A stretch of DNA of 64,000 nucleotides, taken from the NCBI GenBank assembly GCA_902799685.1, contig CADCBO010000005.1, positions 1-64,000 of the forward strand. Reading direction: 5' to 3'. Shown here in pieces: positions 42,190 through 51,817 of this stretch. The notes under the pieces were generated by a model, which searched no databases, was not told where the DNA came from, and worked only from the letters and a program-made list of their open reading frames with translations. Every line of letters starts with the position of its first letter. Positions within the stretch are counted from its first letter, which is position 1. Both the position numbers and the translations under genes were made by a program. This stretch comes from an uncultured Bacteroidales bacterium. GTDB taxonomy: Bacteria; Bacteroidota; Bacteroidia; Bacteroidales; Bacteroidaceae.

Positions 42190-42953
42190 TGAAACTGAAT
42201 CTTGACAAACCCATAGTCTTCTTTGACCTGGAGACCACAGGCACCAATACTGTACAGGACCGTATAGTGGAGATTTCATATCTCAAGGTCTCACCCAACG
42301 GCAATGAGGACATGCATACCCGCCGCGTAAACCCCGAGATACATATCCCGGAGCAGGCTACCGCCGTTCATGGCATAACCGATGACGACGTCAAGGACTG
42401 CCCTACATTCAAGGAGATGGCCAAGGAGATAGCCCGTGACTTTGAGGGAAGTGACATAGCAGGTTTCAATTCAAACCGTTTTGACGTACCCCTGCTGGCC
42501 GAAGAATTCCTGCGTGCCGGTGTGGATATAGACCTGAGCCGTCACCGTTTCATTGATGTCCAGGTGATATTCCACAAGATGGAGCAGCGCACACTGTCGG
42601 CCGCCTACAAGTTCTACTGCGGCAAGGACCTGACCGATGCCCACAGCGCCGACGGAGATACCCGTGCCACATATGAGGTTCTGCAAGCACAGCTTGACCG
42701 CTATCCCGATGGCCTCAAGAATGACATGGGATGGCTATCCGAGTTCTCATCATTTACCCGCAACGTTGATTTTGCCGGCCGTATTGTAATGAATGACAAG
42801 GGCCAGGAGGTATTTAACTTTGGCAAATACAAGGATATACCTGTAATAGAGGTGTTCCGTCGCGACCCAGGATATTACTCATGGATACTCCAGGGTGATT
42901 TTGCACTCAACACCAAGCAGGTACTTACAAGAATAAAACTGCAGTCCAGATAA
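42189..42953 (+). CDS. DnaQ-like 3'-5' exonuclease
   Basis: A DEDDh exonuclease of 254 residues: FFDLETTGT (D, E), AGFNSNRFDVPLL (D), DAHSADGDTRATYE (His and Asp). The C-terminal ~80 residues (NFGKYKDIPVIEVFRRDPGYYSWILQGDFALNTKQVLTRI) are an extra domain common in Bacteroidetes relatives. It may proofread or act in repair; it directly follows the clamp gene. Confidence 0.93.
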   Translation: MKLNLDKPIVFFDLETTGTNTVQDRIVEISYLKVSPNGNEDMHTRRVNPEIHIPEQATAVHGITDDDVKDCPTFKEMAKEIARDFEGSDIAGFNSNRFDVPLLAEEFLRAGVDIDLSRHRFIDVQVIFHKMEQRTLSAAYKFYCGKDLTDAHSADGDTRATYEVLQAQLDRYPDGLKNDMGWLSEFSSFTRNVDFAGRIVMNDKGQEVFNFGKYKDIPVIEVFRRDPGYYSWILQGDFALNTKQVLTRIKLQSR

Positions 42954-45031
42954 TGGAGATACTGAACGGTAAACATATAGTACTGGGAGTAACCGGAAGC
43001 ATAGCTGCCTACAAGGCTGCCTATCTGGTGCGTCTGCTCATAAAGAAGGGAGCCGAGGTTCAGGTTGTAATGACCCCCGCCGCAAAGGAGTTCATCACTC
43101 CCCTCACCCTCTCCACCCTTACCCGCAAGCCCGTGGTAAGTGAGTTCTTTGACCGTCGTGACGGTTCCTGGAACAGCCATGTGGACCTGGGTCAGTGGGC
43201 CGATGCCATGCTCATTGCCCCCTGCACCGCATCCACCCTGGGTAAGATGGCAAGCGGTGTAGCCGACAACATGCTCATAACCACCTATTTCTCAATGAAA
43301 GCCCCGGTATTCATTGCACCCGCAATGGACCTGGATATGTACAGCCACCCCGTAACCCAGCGCAACATCCAGACTCTAACCTCCATAGGCAACATCTTCA
43401 TTGAGCCCGCCAGCGGTGAACTTGCCAGCCAGCTTGTAGGCAAAGGCCGTATGCAGGAGCCCGAGGTGGTTGTAACTGCACTTGAAGAGTATTTTTCAAA
43501 GCAGGCTCAGCTTTCAAAAAAAAAAGTCCTGATAACGGCGGGCCCCACCTATGAGGCCATAGACCCCGTACGTTTCATAGGCAATCACTCAACAGGCAAG
43601 ATGGGATTCGCGCTTGCCGAGGAGTGTGCCGCACGCGGTGCTGACGTGACACTTATTGCCGGCCCCGTGAATCTCAAGACCGTACATCCCGGAATAAACA
43701 GGATTGACGTTACATCGGCACAGCAGATGTATGAGGCGGCCATGGAGCATTTTCCGCAGTCCGATGCTGCCATACTGTGCGCCGCAGTAGCCGATTTCAC
43801 ACCGGCAGAGGTGGCACAGAGCAAGATAAAGCGTAAGGGAGAGATAACACTTACCCTAAAACCAAATCCGGACATAGCAGCATCACTTGGAGCCATCAAG
43901 CGCCCGGACCAGCGCATGGTAGGATTCGCGCTTGAGACCAATGACGAGTTCAGCAACGCCCAGGATAAGCTGGAGCGCAAGAACCTGGATTTCATAGTGC
44001 TCAACTCACTGCGTGACGAGGGCGCCGGATTCGGATATGACACCAACAAGGTCACGCTGATAGACCGCAAAGGAAGCGAGGAACTGCCCCTACAGTCCAA
44101 GAAGGATGTGGCAAAGGCAATAATCAGCAAACTTGCCGGACTGCTGTTCTGTCTTGCTTTCCTGCTGATGCCTTTCCGGGCACAGGCTCAGGAACTCAAC
44201 CCTACACTTACAATCAATACATCAAAGATCCAGGGTACGGACAAGGATGTTTTCAAATCATTGGAGAGCGCCATTAAGGAATTCCTGACCCACCAGGTAT
44301 GGACAGAATACCATTTTGCCGATAACGAGCGCATTCAGTGCAGCTTTAACCTGATAGTCAACCAGTATGAGAAAGAGAGCGGCAAGATGAATTGTGAACT
44401 GACCGTACAGAGCAACCGTCCCGTCTATGGTTCCACCTACAATACTACGGTTTTCAATTTCCGGGACACCGAGGTGGAGTTCAGCTATACCGAGCAGGAC
44501 CGCATAGAGTATTCACCGGGCATAACACCGGACAATAACCTTACGGCAATTCTGGCCTACTACAGTCTGCTTATCATCGGACTGGACTTTGACACCATGT
44601 CACCCAACGGCGGCACGGATATACTGCGTCAGGTTGAAAACATAGCCGCAGGCGCACAGTCACTCGGCAGCGGATGGCGTTCTTTCGATACCAAAGCCAA
44701 CCGCTACTCCATCATCAATGACTACATGAACGGCACACTGGCGGCATTCCGCCAACTGCAGTACAAATATCACCGTCAGGGACTGGACGACATGACCGCC
44801 AATGCCGACCGCGGCCGTGCCACTATCACGGAGAGCCTTAGCCTTTTACAGCAGACCAGACAGGCCAAGAGCACTTCGGCCCTGCCCACATTGTTTACCG
44901 AAATCAAGAAAAACGAGCTTTTAAGCATATACAGCGAAGGGATAAGCAAGGAGAAACAACAGGTCAAGGAGTTGCTGAGCCAGATAAATCCTTCGCTCTC
45001 AAATGACTGGAATACCATAAAGACTGACTGA
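42953..45031 (+). CDS. coaBC: CoaBC (PPC synthetase/decarboxylase) fused to a secreted DUF4835 protein
   Basis: Residues 1-390 are complete CoaBC, which makes 4'-phosphopantetheine from phosphopantothenate, Cys and CTP: flavin domain with VTGSIAAYKAAYLVR and PAMDLDMY, then the synthetase LITAGPTYEAIDPVRFIGNHSTGKMG and KPNPDIAASLG. At about 393 the frame runs without stop into LAGLLFCLAFLLMPFRAQAQELNPTLTI, which is a typical signal peptide, and on into ~280 residues like DUF4835 (EFLTHQVWTEYHFADNERIQCSFNL...). In related genomes I know these as separate genes. There is no ATG at the joint. Ten A at 43516-43525 lie between the two CoaBC domains. Confidence 0.9.
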   Translation: MEILNGKHIVLGVTGSIAAYKAAYLVRLLIKKGAEVQVVMTPAAKEFITPLTLSTLTRKPVVSEFFDRRDGSWNSHVDLGQWADAMLIAPCTASTLGKMASGVADNMLITTYFSMKAPVFIAPAMDLDMYSHPVTQRNIQTLTSIGNIFIEPASGELASQLVGKGRMQEPEVVVTALEEYFSKQAQLSKKKVLITAGPTYEAIDPVRFIGNHSTGKMGFALAEECAARGADVTLIAGPVNLKTVHPGINRIDVTSAQQMYEAAMEHFPQSDAAILCAAVADFTPAEVAQSKIKRKGEITLTLKPNPDIAASLGAIKRPDQRMVGFALETNDEFSNAQDKLERKNLDFIVLNSLRDEGAGFGYDTNKVTLIDRKGSEELPLQSKKDVAKAIISKLAGLLFCLAFLLMPFRAQAQELNPTLTINTSKIQGTDKDVFKSLESAIKEFLTHQVWTEYHFADNERIQCSFNLIVNQYEKESGKMNCELTVQSNRPVYGSTYNTTVFNFRDTEVEFSYTEQDRIEYSPGITPDNNLTAILAYYSLLIIGLDFDTMSPNGGTDILRQVENIAAGAQSLGSGWRSFDTKANRYSIINDYMNGTLAAFRQLQYKYHRQGLDDMTANADRGRATITESLSLLQQTRQAKSTSALPTLFTEIKKNELLSIYSEGISKEKQQVKELLSQINPSLSNDWNTIKTD

Positions 45032-46701
45032 TGCTAAAGGAAGTACACATTAGGAATTACGTTCTCATAGACCGTCTGGATATTGAATTCAGGGATGGTT
45101 TTTCTGTTATGACCGGTGAGACCGGTGCCGGTAAGTCCATAATCTTGGGTGCCATGAACCTGCTTCTGGGTGGGCGTGCCGACTCCAAGAACCTGCGTCA
45201 GGGCACTGACAAATGTACCATCGAAGGAATCTTCTCAATTGCGGGATACGGACTGGAGCAGTTCTTCCAGGACAACGAACTGGATTTTGACCCCGATGAA
45301 ACCATAATGCGCCGTGAACTCTCGGCATCGGGAAAGAGCCGCGCATTCATAAATGACACTCCAGTCACACTGACCCAAATGCGGGATTTGGGTTGCCGGC
45401 TGATTGACATTCACTCACAGCACCAGAATCTGGCTCTTGGTACTCAGCCATTCCAGCTTGATGTTGTGGATACTATAGCCGCTAACAATGCCGTCAAAAC
45501 TGCATATGAGCAGAGTTTTAACAAGTGGACAGAACTCAAGACACGTCTGGCCCGACTTATAGCCGAATTTGAATCCGACAATACAGACCGCAGTTATCTG
45601 CAATATCAGTTGGAAGCATTGGATACTGCTTGTCTCAAAGACGGTGAGCAGGAGGAGCTTGAACAGGAATCAGATATTCTGGACCATGCCGAGGAGATAA
45701 AGCAGGAACTGTTCAGTGCCTGCCAAACCCTGACGGCCGATGAGGACGGATGCCTGCAGAAACTGCGTAGCGCACTGCAGTCTCTGCGTACAGCCAGCAA
45801 AAACTACCCACAGGCCCAGGAGCTTGCAGAGCGTCTGGACAGCTGCATCATAGAACTTAAGGATATTGCCGATACGGTTGACGATGCCCAGGAGGAGATA
45901 ATATTCGACCCATCACGTCTGGAGAAGGTCAATGAGCGACTTGACCTTATCTACTCACTGGAGAAGAAGCACAAGAAAGAGAATATAGCCCAGCTTCTTG
46001 AAGTTGCCGATAGCATCCGCGCCCGTCTGGACCGATCTGATTCTTACGAGTATGACATAGAGCAGCTCACCAAACAGACCGGTAGCGCTCGCATTGAGAT
46101 GGAAAAACAGGCTGCAGAGCTATCCAAGACCAGAAAGAAAGCAGCAGATGTCATAATAAAGGATATAAAGGAACTGCTTGTACCGCTGGGAATTCCAAAC
46201 GTACAGTTCGGCATAGACATCCGGCCCTCTGCCGGTTTTGACCGCACCGGACATGATGACTTGAAGTTCATGTTCTCGGCCAACAAGTCTGTTCCAATGC
46301 AGGAGTTGCAGGCAGTGGCATCGGGCGGTGAAATAGCACGTGTCATGCTCTGCATCAAGTCGCTCATGGCCGGAGCACGCGCCCTGCCCACCATCATATT
46401 CGATGAGATTGACACCGGCGTATCCGGTGCAGTGGCCGAGCGTATGGCACTGCTCATGAAACAGATGTCCCAAGGTGACCGGCAGGTTCTGGCCATAACC
46501 CACCTGCCGCAGATAGCCGCACTTGGCCAGACCCACTACAAGGTATTCAAGACCGATGATAATGACGCCACACATACACGCATTTCGGTGCTCAGTGGCG
46601 ATGACCGCATACGCGAGATTGCAGGCATGATGAGCGGTGCCAAGCTCACACAGGCTGCTCTTGACAACGCAAAAGCACTTTTGGAGAACAATGGAAGATG
46701 A
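45031..46701 (+). CDS. recN: DNA repair protein RecN
   Basis: A 556-residue SMC-like ATPase for double-strand-break repair: Walker A GETGAGKSI, a long coiled coil (about 150-370), signature ASGGEIARVMLC and Walker B TIIFDEIDTGVSG, followed by AITHLPQIAALG. Its ATG uses the last base of the previous stop. The end overlaps rlmB by 11 bases. Confidence 0.96.
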   Translation: MLKEVHIRNYVLIDRLDIEFRDGFSVMTGETGAGKSIILGAMNLLLGGRADSKNLRQGTDKCTIEGIFSIAGYGLEQFFQDNELDFDPDETIMRRELSASGKSRAFINDTPVTLTQMRDLGCRLIDIHSQHQNLALGTQPFQLDVVDTIAANNAVKTAYEQSFNKWTELKTRLARLIAEFESDNTDRSYLQYQLEALDTACLKDGEQEELEQESDILDHAEEIKQELFSACQTLTADEDGCLQKLRSALQSLRTASKNYPQAQELAERLDSCIIELKDIADTVDDAQEEIIFDPSRLEKVNERLDLIYSLEKKHKKENIAQLLEVADSIRARLDRSDSYEYDIEQLTKQTGSARIEMEKQAAELSKTRKKAADVIIKDIKELLVPLGIPNVQFGIDIRPSAGFDRTGHDDLKFMFSANKSVPMQELQAVASGGEIARVMLCIKSLMAGARALPTIIFDEIDTGVSGAVAERMALLMKQMSQGDRQVLAITHLPQIAALGQTHYKVFKTDDNDATHTRISVLSGDDRIREIAGMMSGAKLTQAALDNAKALLENNGR

Positions 46702-47425
46702 AATGATATTCGGCATACGCGCCGTCATAGAAGCTGTTCAGGCCGGAAAGGAGATTGACCGCCTGCTCATAAAGAAGGATATGCAGGGTGATTTGTCGCG
46801 CGAGTTGTTCGCAGCAATCAAGGGGCTGGACATCTCCGTCCAGCGCGTTCCCGTTGAGAAACTGAACCGCATAACCCGCAAGAACCATCAGGGCGTAATA
46901 GCCTTCACCACCCAGATAACCTACCAGCACGTAGAGGACCTTGTACCGCTAATTTTTGAGCAGGGCAAAGACCCGTTCTTTGTGCTTCTGGACGGTGTGA
47001 CCGATGTGCGTAACTTCGGTGCCATAGCACGTACCGCAGAGTGTGCAGGCGTTGACGCCATCATCATCCCCTCCCGTAACAGCGTAAGCGTAAATGCCGA
47101 TGCCATCAAGACATCGGCCGGAGCACTCCACACCCTGCCCGTCTGCCGCGAAAGCAACATAAGCCAGACCATCAGGTTCCTAAAGAACAGCGGAATACGT
47201 ATTGTGGGTGCAACTGAGAAAGGTGATAAGGACTACACCAAAGGTGATTACACCGGTCCTGTCTGCCTTATCATGGGAGCCGAGGACAAGGGTATCCCTC
47301 AGGAGCATCTGACCCTTTGTGACGAATGGGCACGCATACCCATCCTGGGCAAGATAGAATCCCTTAATGTCTCTGTTGCAGCAGGAGTCCTTATGTATGA
47401 GATAGTTAAGCAAAGACTGGCTTAA
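46691..47425 (+). CDS. rlmB: 23S rRNA 2'-O-ribose methyltransferase RlmB
   Basis: The 244-residue SpoU-family enzyme methylates a ribose of 23S rRNA (G2251 in E. coli) with SAM. An N-terminal substrate-binding domain (FGIRAVIEAVQ) precedes the knotted catalytic domain with DGVTDVRNFGAIARTAECAGVDAI, IMGAEDKGIP and LNVSVAAGVLMYE. ATG 46691 gives MEDEMIFGIRAV. Confidence 0.95.
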   Translation: MEDEMIFGIRAVIEAVQAGKEIDRLLIKKDMQGDLSRELFAAIKGLDISVQRVPVEKLNRITRKNHQGVIAFTTQITYQHVEDLVPLIFEQGKDPFFVLLDGVTDVRNFGAIARTAECAGVDAIIIPSRNSVSVNADAIKTSAGALHTLPVCRESNISQTIRFLKNSGIRIVGATEKGDKDYTKGDYTGPVCLIMGAEDKGIPQEHLTLCDEWARIPILGKIESLNVSVAAGVLMYEIVKQRLA

Positions 47426-47505
47426 GCATTACCTTTATTTCCCTAAAGCGCTGATTGTCAATATGTCAGCCCTGCTTTGATAATCTACGACATTTTGTCG
47501 CAGAA

Positions 47506-47520
47506 TGGCTCGTGGCTTGC
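47506..47520 (+). promoter_or_regulatory. Sigma-54-like promoter of clpB
   Basis: TGGCTCG (47506-47512), 4 bases, TTGC (47517-47520): GG and GC are exactly ten bases apart as in -24/-12 promoters. Upstream are TGTCA at 47456-47460 and 47464-47468 and the inverted repeat cgaca-ttt-tgtcg (47488-47500), which may bind an activator. No TAnnTTTG element is seen in 47426-47560. Confidence 0.5.
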
Positions 47521-47560
47521 TTATTGCGGGGTATCTCCATAGAAATTAAAACATACAACT

Positions 47561-49717
47561 ATGGAATACAACCAGAACAATCAGAACAAACCCCAGAACC
47601 TTGAGCAGTTCGCCATTAACCTTAATGAGCGTGCGCGCAAGGGTAAGCTCGACCCGGTTATAGGCCGTGACGAGGAGATTAGGCGTGTTCTCCAGATTCT
47701 GAGCCGCCGAACCAAGAACAATCCTATACTTATAGGTGAGCCGGGTACCGGTAAGACCGCCATTATAGAGGGTCTTGCCCAGCGTATCGTACGCGGTGAC
47801 GTACCCGAGAACCTTAAGTCCAAGACAGTATATTCACTTGATATGGGTGCACTGGTAGCAGGCGCCAAATATAAAGGTGAATTCGAGGAGCGTCTTAAAG
47901 GCGTAATCAATGAGGTAATACAATCAGACGGTAATTTCATACTGTTCATAGATGAGATCCACACCCTGGTGGGTGCCGGAGCCGGTGAGGGCGCAATGGA
48001 TGCCGCCAACATACTTAAGCCTGCCCTGGCCCGCGGTGACCTTCGTGCCATTGGCGCCACCACCCTGAACGAGTATCAGAAATACTTTGAGAAGGACAAG
48101 GCCCTGGAGCGCCGTTTCCAGACAGTAATGGTTGATGAGCCCGATGTACAGAGTTCCATCTCCATTCTGCGTGGACTAAAGGAGCGCTATGAGAACCACC
48201 ACAAGGTACGTATCATGGATGAGGCCGTGATAGCCGCTGTGGAGCTATCAAACCGTTACATAACCGAGCGTTTCCTGCCCGATAAGGCCATTGACCTTAT
48301 GGATGAAGCCGCAGCCAAACTGCGTATGGAGCGCAACTCGGTACCCGAGGAACTGGATGAGATTACCCGACGCCTAAAGCAGCTTGAGATAGAGCGTGCC
48401 GCAATAAAGCGTGAGAACGACTCCGTAAAACTCAAGCAACTGAACGCCGAGATTGATGATCTGCAGAAGCAGGAGAAACAGATCCGTGAGAAATGGGAGT
48501 CAGAAAAGGCTCTGGTAGCCAAGATTCAACAGGATAAGCAGCATATAGAGCAGCTCAAGATAGAAGCAGACAATGCCGAGCGTGACGGCAACTACGGCCG
48601 TGTGGCCGAAATCCGTTACGGCAAGCTTAAGGATTTGGAAGCCGATATAGCCCGCATCCAGGAGGAACTTCACACCAAGCAGGGCGACAGCGCCCTTGTA
48701 AAAGAAGAGGTTACCGCCGATGACATAGCCGAGGTGGTATCGCGCTGGACCGGCATACCTGTAAACCGTATGCTGGAGAGCGAGCGTGAAAAGCTTCTGC
48801 ATCTGGAAGAGGAACTGCACAAGCGTGTTGTAGGCCAGGAGGAGGCCATAAGCGCCGTAGCAAACGCCGTACGCCGCAGCCGTGCCGGACTGCAGGATCC
48901 CAAGCGTCCTATAGGCAGTTTCATATTCCTGGGCACCACCGGTGTGGGTAAGACAGAGCTTGCCAAGGCCCTGGCCGAGTACCTGTTCAATGATGAGAAG
49001 CTGATGACGCGTATCGATATGAGTGAGTATCAGGAGAAATTCTCAGTGACACGTCTTATAGGAGCGCCTCCAGGATACGTGGGTTACGATGAGGGTGGCC
49101 AGCTGACCGAGGCAGTACGCCGTAAGCCCTACTCCGTTGTGCTGTTTGATGAGATTGAGAAGGCTCACCCCGACGTGTTCAACATACTGCTGCAGGTACT
49201 TGATGACGGCCGTCTGACCGACAACAAGGGCCGTACGGTTAACTTCAAGAACACCATCATAATCATGACCAGCAATCTGGGCAGTGACTACATACGTGAG
49301 CGTTCCGCACAAGTGGGCACAACCGATGAGAGCCGTCAGCAGTGGCTGGACGAGACCCGTAAGCACCTGCTTGAGATGCTAAAGCAGACCATACGTCCGG
49401 AGTTCCTGAACCGTATTGATGAAACTGTAGTATTCATGCCTTTGCGTGAAAGTGAGATTCGCCAGATTGTAAAACTCCAGGCACAGGGTGTATGCCGTAT
49501 GCTTGCCGAGAGCGGAATCAATCTAACCATTGACGATTCTGCAATTGACCTGATATCAAATGCAGGTTATGATCCTGAGTTTGGAGCCCGCCCTGTAAAA
49601 CGTGCATTGCAGACACTGCTGCTCAACAGGCTCTCAACTATGATCCTTTCCGGAGATGTTGACCGTAACAAACCGGTTACAGCTTCAGGCAGCAACGGAG
49701 AAATAATATTCACTTAA
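47561..49717 (+). CDS. clpB: ClpB-type disaggregase lacking the N-terminal domain
   Basis: The 718-residue product has both AAA+ domains (Walker A GEPGTGKT and GTTGVGKT; Walker [19 protein letters not shown] and [16 protein letters not shown]) and the coiled middle domain (about 270-400), so it can resolve protein aggregates with DnaK. The ~150-residue Clp-N substrate domain of usual 860-residue ClpB is absent; instead the protein starts with [13 protein letters not shown]. There is an in-frame ATG and normal spacing, and no Clp-N remnant upstream, so it looks like the designed start. The middle domain separates it from ClpA/ClpC. Confidence 0.92.
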   Translation: MEYNQNNQNKPQNLEQFAINLNERARKGKLDPVIGRDEEIRRVLQILSRRTKNNPILIGEPGTGKTAIIEGLAQRIVRGDVPENLKSKTVYSLDMGALVAGAKYKGEFEERLKGVINEVIQSDGNFILFIDEIHTLVGAGAGEGAMDAANILKPALARGDLRAIGATTLNEYQKYFEKDKALERRFQTVMVDEPDVQSSISILRGLKERYENHHKVRIMDEAVIAAVELSNRYITERFLPDKAIDLMDEAAAKLRMERNSVPEELDEITRRLKQLEIERAAIKRENDSVKLKQLNAEIDDLQKQEKQIREKWESEKALVAKIQQDKQHIEQLKIEADNAERDGNYGRVAEIRYGKLKDLEADIARIQEELHTKQGDSALVKEEVTADDIAEVVSRWTGIPVNRMLESEREKLLHLEEELHKRVVGQEEAISAVANAVRRSRAGLQDPKRPIGSFIFLGTTGVGKTELAKALAEYLFNDEKLMTRIDMSEYQEKFSVTRLIGAPPGYVGYDEGGQLTEAVRRKPYSVVLFDEIEKAHPDVFNILLQVLDDGRLTDNKGRTVNFKNTIIIMTSNLGSDYIRERSAQVGTTDESRQQWLDETRKHLLEMLKQTIRPEFLNRIDETVVFMPLRESEIRQIVKLQAQGVCRMLAESGINLTIDDSAIDLISNAGYDPEFGARPVKRALQTLLLNRLSTMILSGDVDRNKPVTASGSNGEIIFT

Positions 49718-49720
49718 AAA

Positions 49721-49758
49721 TAACAATCCCCTTATGGGGTTTCATAAGGGGAATGTTA
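49721..49758 (+). terminator. Terminator after clpB
   Basis: A 16-bp stem with one mismatch (49721-49736 with 49743-49758). The next 230 bases are AT-rich and hold only the tRNA promoter. Confidence 0.75.
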
Positions 49759-49987
49759 CTTTCAATTATTGGAAAAAGTATCTGACTAGTATTTCTGTAT
49801 TTTTACATTGACAAAATTAGTTACTGAAATATTCACACACAGAGTTTTTGTTTTCAAAATGATTAATCAATGTTCCATTTAAGTTGTTAAAAAAACAAAT
49901 TCACACTTTTTATAGATCACAAAACAGATTCTTAGTGCAATTGAAAGTTTTTTTGGAGGCAAAACAAGCAGAATAAAAAAATTCCAT

Positions 49988-49995
49988 TACCTTTG
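49988..49995 (+). promoter_or_regulatory. -7 element of tRNA-Cys (TACCTTTG)
   Basis: Exact TAnnTTTG, 17 bases before the tRNA. Confidence 0.5.
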
Positions 49996-50012
49996 CAACC
50001 GCAAAAGCAAAT

Positions 50013-50083
50013 GGTACCTTGACCGAGCGGCTAGGTATCGGTCTGCAAAACCGAGTACGGCGGTTCGAGTCCGCCAGGTACCT
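50013..50083 (+). tRNA. tRNA-Cys (GCA)
   Basis: Acceptor 50013-50019 pairs with 50076-50082; anticodon loop ctGCAaa; T arm ggttcgagtcc; discriminator T, as expected for Cys. Full CCA is not encoded. Confidence 0.95.
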
Positions 50084-50093
50084 CCCAAGCAAG

Positions 50094-50118
50094 AATCCGG
50101 CCAGAGCCGGATTTTTGT
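50094..50118 (+). terminator. Terminator after tRNA-Cys
   Basis: Perfect 8-bp stem (50094-50101 with 50106-50113), loop caga, then T-rich sequence. Confidence 0.85.
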
Positions 50119-50151
50119 TTTGGAGGCACATGGCCAAATACCTTTTAAAAA

Positions 50152-51048
50152 ATGACTTCAAAAGCAGTTATTCGTTCAATGCGTTTGCGCACTTTGCCGC
50201 TTTCTACGGCGGGGATTGTGCTGGGAATTATGCTGGCTTGCGCCGGGCATCGGGTTGCCTGGTATGTCATTGTGTTGACTATTCTGACTACAATTTCACT
50301 GCAGATTCTTTCAAATATGTCCAATGAGCTGGGCGACTGGCTTAGCGGAGTGGACGGCAACGGACGCGAAGGACCTAAATACGGCATTGAGGGCGGCGGA
50401 CTTACCGAGGATGAGATGCGTTCCTGCATCAGGATAATGGTGCTGGTCTGCTGCATTCTTGGCCTTGGAATGATAAGAGCATCATTCGGAACAATACTAT
50501 GCGTGGAATCAGAGTGTCTTGTAGCGTTGGGCGCCGCAGCAATCTGGGCAGCAATGCACTACACCCTGGGCAAACATCCTTATGGCTATATCGGGCTGGG
50601 CGACATATTCGTATTCATTTTCTTTGGCCTGGTGCCTGTAGCAGGAGGTTATTATGTATGCTCACACCAGCTGGATTTAAGTACGCTTCTTCCCGGAACC
50701 GCCATCGGTCTCTTCAGCATGGGAGTGCTTAATGTCAACAATATGCGTGACATGAAATCGGACGCAGGCACACGCGTTACGGTTCCTCTCAAACTTGGAG
50801 AAAAAAGAGCCAAGATATACCACACTGTTCTGATTTGTGGCGGCTGGTGCCTTATGCTGCTACACACCATACTGTTCACAAAAGGCTGGCAACCATACCT
50901 TTATATATTGACCATACCTCTTTACATAAAGCATCTTAACGGGGTGTGGAAACGCTCCGGCCGAGAGCTTGACCCCATGCTGCCGCTGCTGGTCATATCG
51001 ACATTCATTTTTGCCCTGCTTGCAGGCACCGGTCATATTCTGCAATAG
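50152..51048 (+). CDS. menA: 1,4-dihydroxy-2-naphthoate polyprenyltransferase
   Basis: A 298-residue UbiA-family membrane enzyme that joins a polyprenyl chain to dihydroxynaphthoate in menaquinone synthesis. About eight membrane helices; SMRLRTLPLSTAGIVLG, the first Asp-rich motif region NMSNELGDWLSGVDGNGREGPKYGIEGGGL, and the second NNMRDMKSDAGTRVTVPLKLG. The gene for the next step follows after two bases. Confidence 0.93.
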   Translation: MTSKAVIRSMRLRTLPLSTAGIVLGIMLACAGHRVAWYVIVLTILTTISLQILSNMSNELGDWLSGVDGNGREGPKYGIEGGGLTEDEMRSCIRIMVLVCCILGLGMIRASFGTILCVESECLVALGAAAIWAAMHYTLGKHPYGYIGLGDIFVFIFFGLVPVAGGYYVCSHQLDLSTLLPGTAIGLFSMGVLNVNNMRDMKSDAGTRVTVPLKLGEKRAKIYHTVLICGGWCLMLLHTILFTKGWQPYLYILTIPLYIKHLNGVWKRSGRELDPMLPLLVISTFIFALLAGTGHILQ

Positions 51049-51050
51049 CT

Positions 51051-51740
51051 ATGCCCAAGAAAGAAGGAATACGTGAACTTTTTGATGACATTGCGGTCAA
51101 GTATGACCGTTTCAACCACATCTCATCATTCGGAGCAGACCGCTCATGGCGCCGCAAGGCGGTGCGTGCCATAGCCGATACGGACCAGCCCATACAAGTG
51201 CTCGACGTGGCCACCGGCACGGCCGATTTTGCCATAGCCGTATCAAGAAAGGCAGCCCAAGGATCACAGATAACCGGAATTGACCTCTCTGACGGAATGC
51301 TTGAGGTTGGCCGCAAGAAGTGCCAGGGCCTACCAATAGAGCTTGAGGTTGGCGATGCCGAGAACCTGCGCTTTACAGACGGCTCCTTTGATCGCGTATG
51401 CGTGGCTTTCGGGGTCCGTAACTTTGAGAACCTGATGCAGGGCCTTAAGGAGATGCTGCGCGTATTAAGACCAGGCGGAAAGCTGGTGATATTGGAGCTA
51501 TCCTACCCCAAGAACAGGCTGATATTCAGTTTCTACAAATTCTATTCTCTCAAGGTCCTGCCAAGGATAGGAGCCGGAATGACAGGCAACAAAGGGGCTT
51601 TCACCTATCTGCCTGATTCAATACTCAAATTTCCCCTGCCGGAAAAATTCATACCGATGCTTACGGAGGCCGGATTCTCGTCGGTAAAAGCCCGTCAGTT
51701 CATGTTCGGAGTCTGCCGCATGTATATTGCTGTCAAATAA
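51051..51740 (+). CDS. menG: Demethylmenaquinone methyltransferase
   Basis: The 229-residue SAM enzyme does the last step of menaquinone synthesis. FDDIAVKYDRFNHISSFGADRSWRRKAV is the family N-terminus, VLDVATGTADFAI is the SAM-binding loop, and FDRVCVAFGVRNFENLMQGLKEMLRVLRPGGKLVILE is typical UbiE/MenG. As MenA is adjacent, menaquinone is the natural product. Confidence 0.95.
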   Translation: MPKKEGIRELFDDIAVKYDRFNHISSFGADRSWRRKAVRAIADTDQPIQVLDVATGTADFAIAVSRKAAQGSQITGIDLSDGMLEVGRKKCQGLPIELEVGDAENLRFTDGSFDRVCVAFGVRNFENLMQGLKEMLRVLRPGGKLVILELSYPKNRLIFSFYKFYSLKVLPRIGAGMTGNKGAFTYLPDSILKFPLPEKFIPMLTEAGFSSVKARQFMFGVCRMYIAVK

Positions 51741-51817
51741 CATTCTATTTGAACAACAATAGAATAACCAAACGACTTTTTTTCTAAATTCGCAGTCACA
51801 AACAATAATAGAATAAT

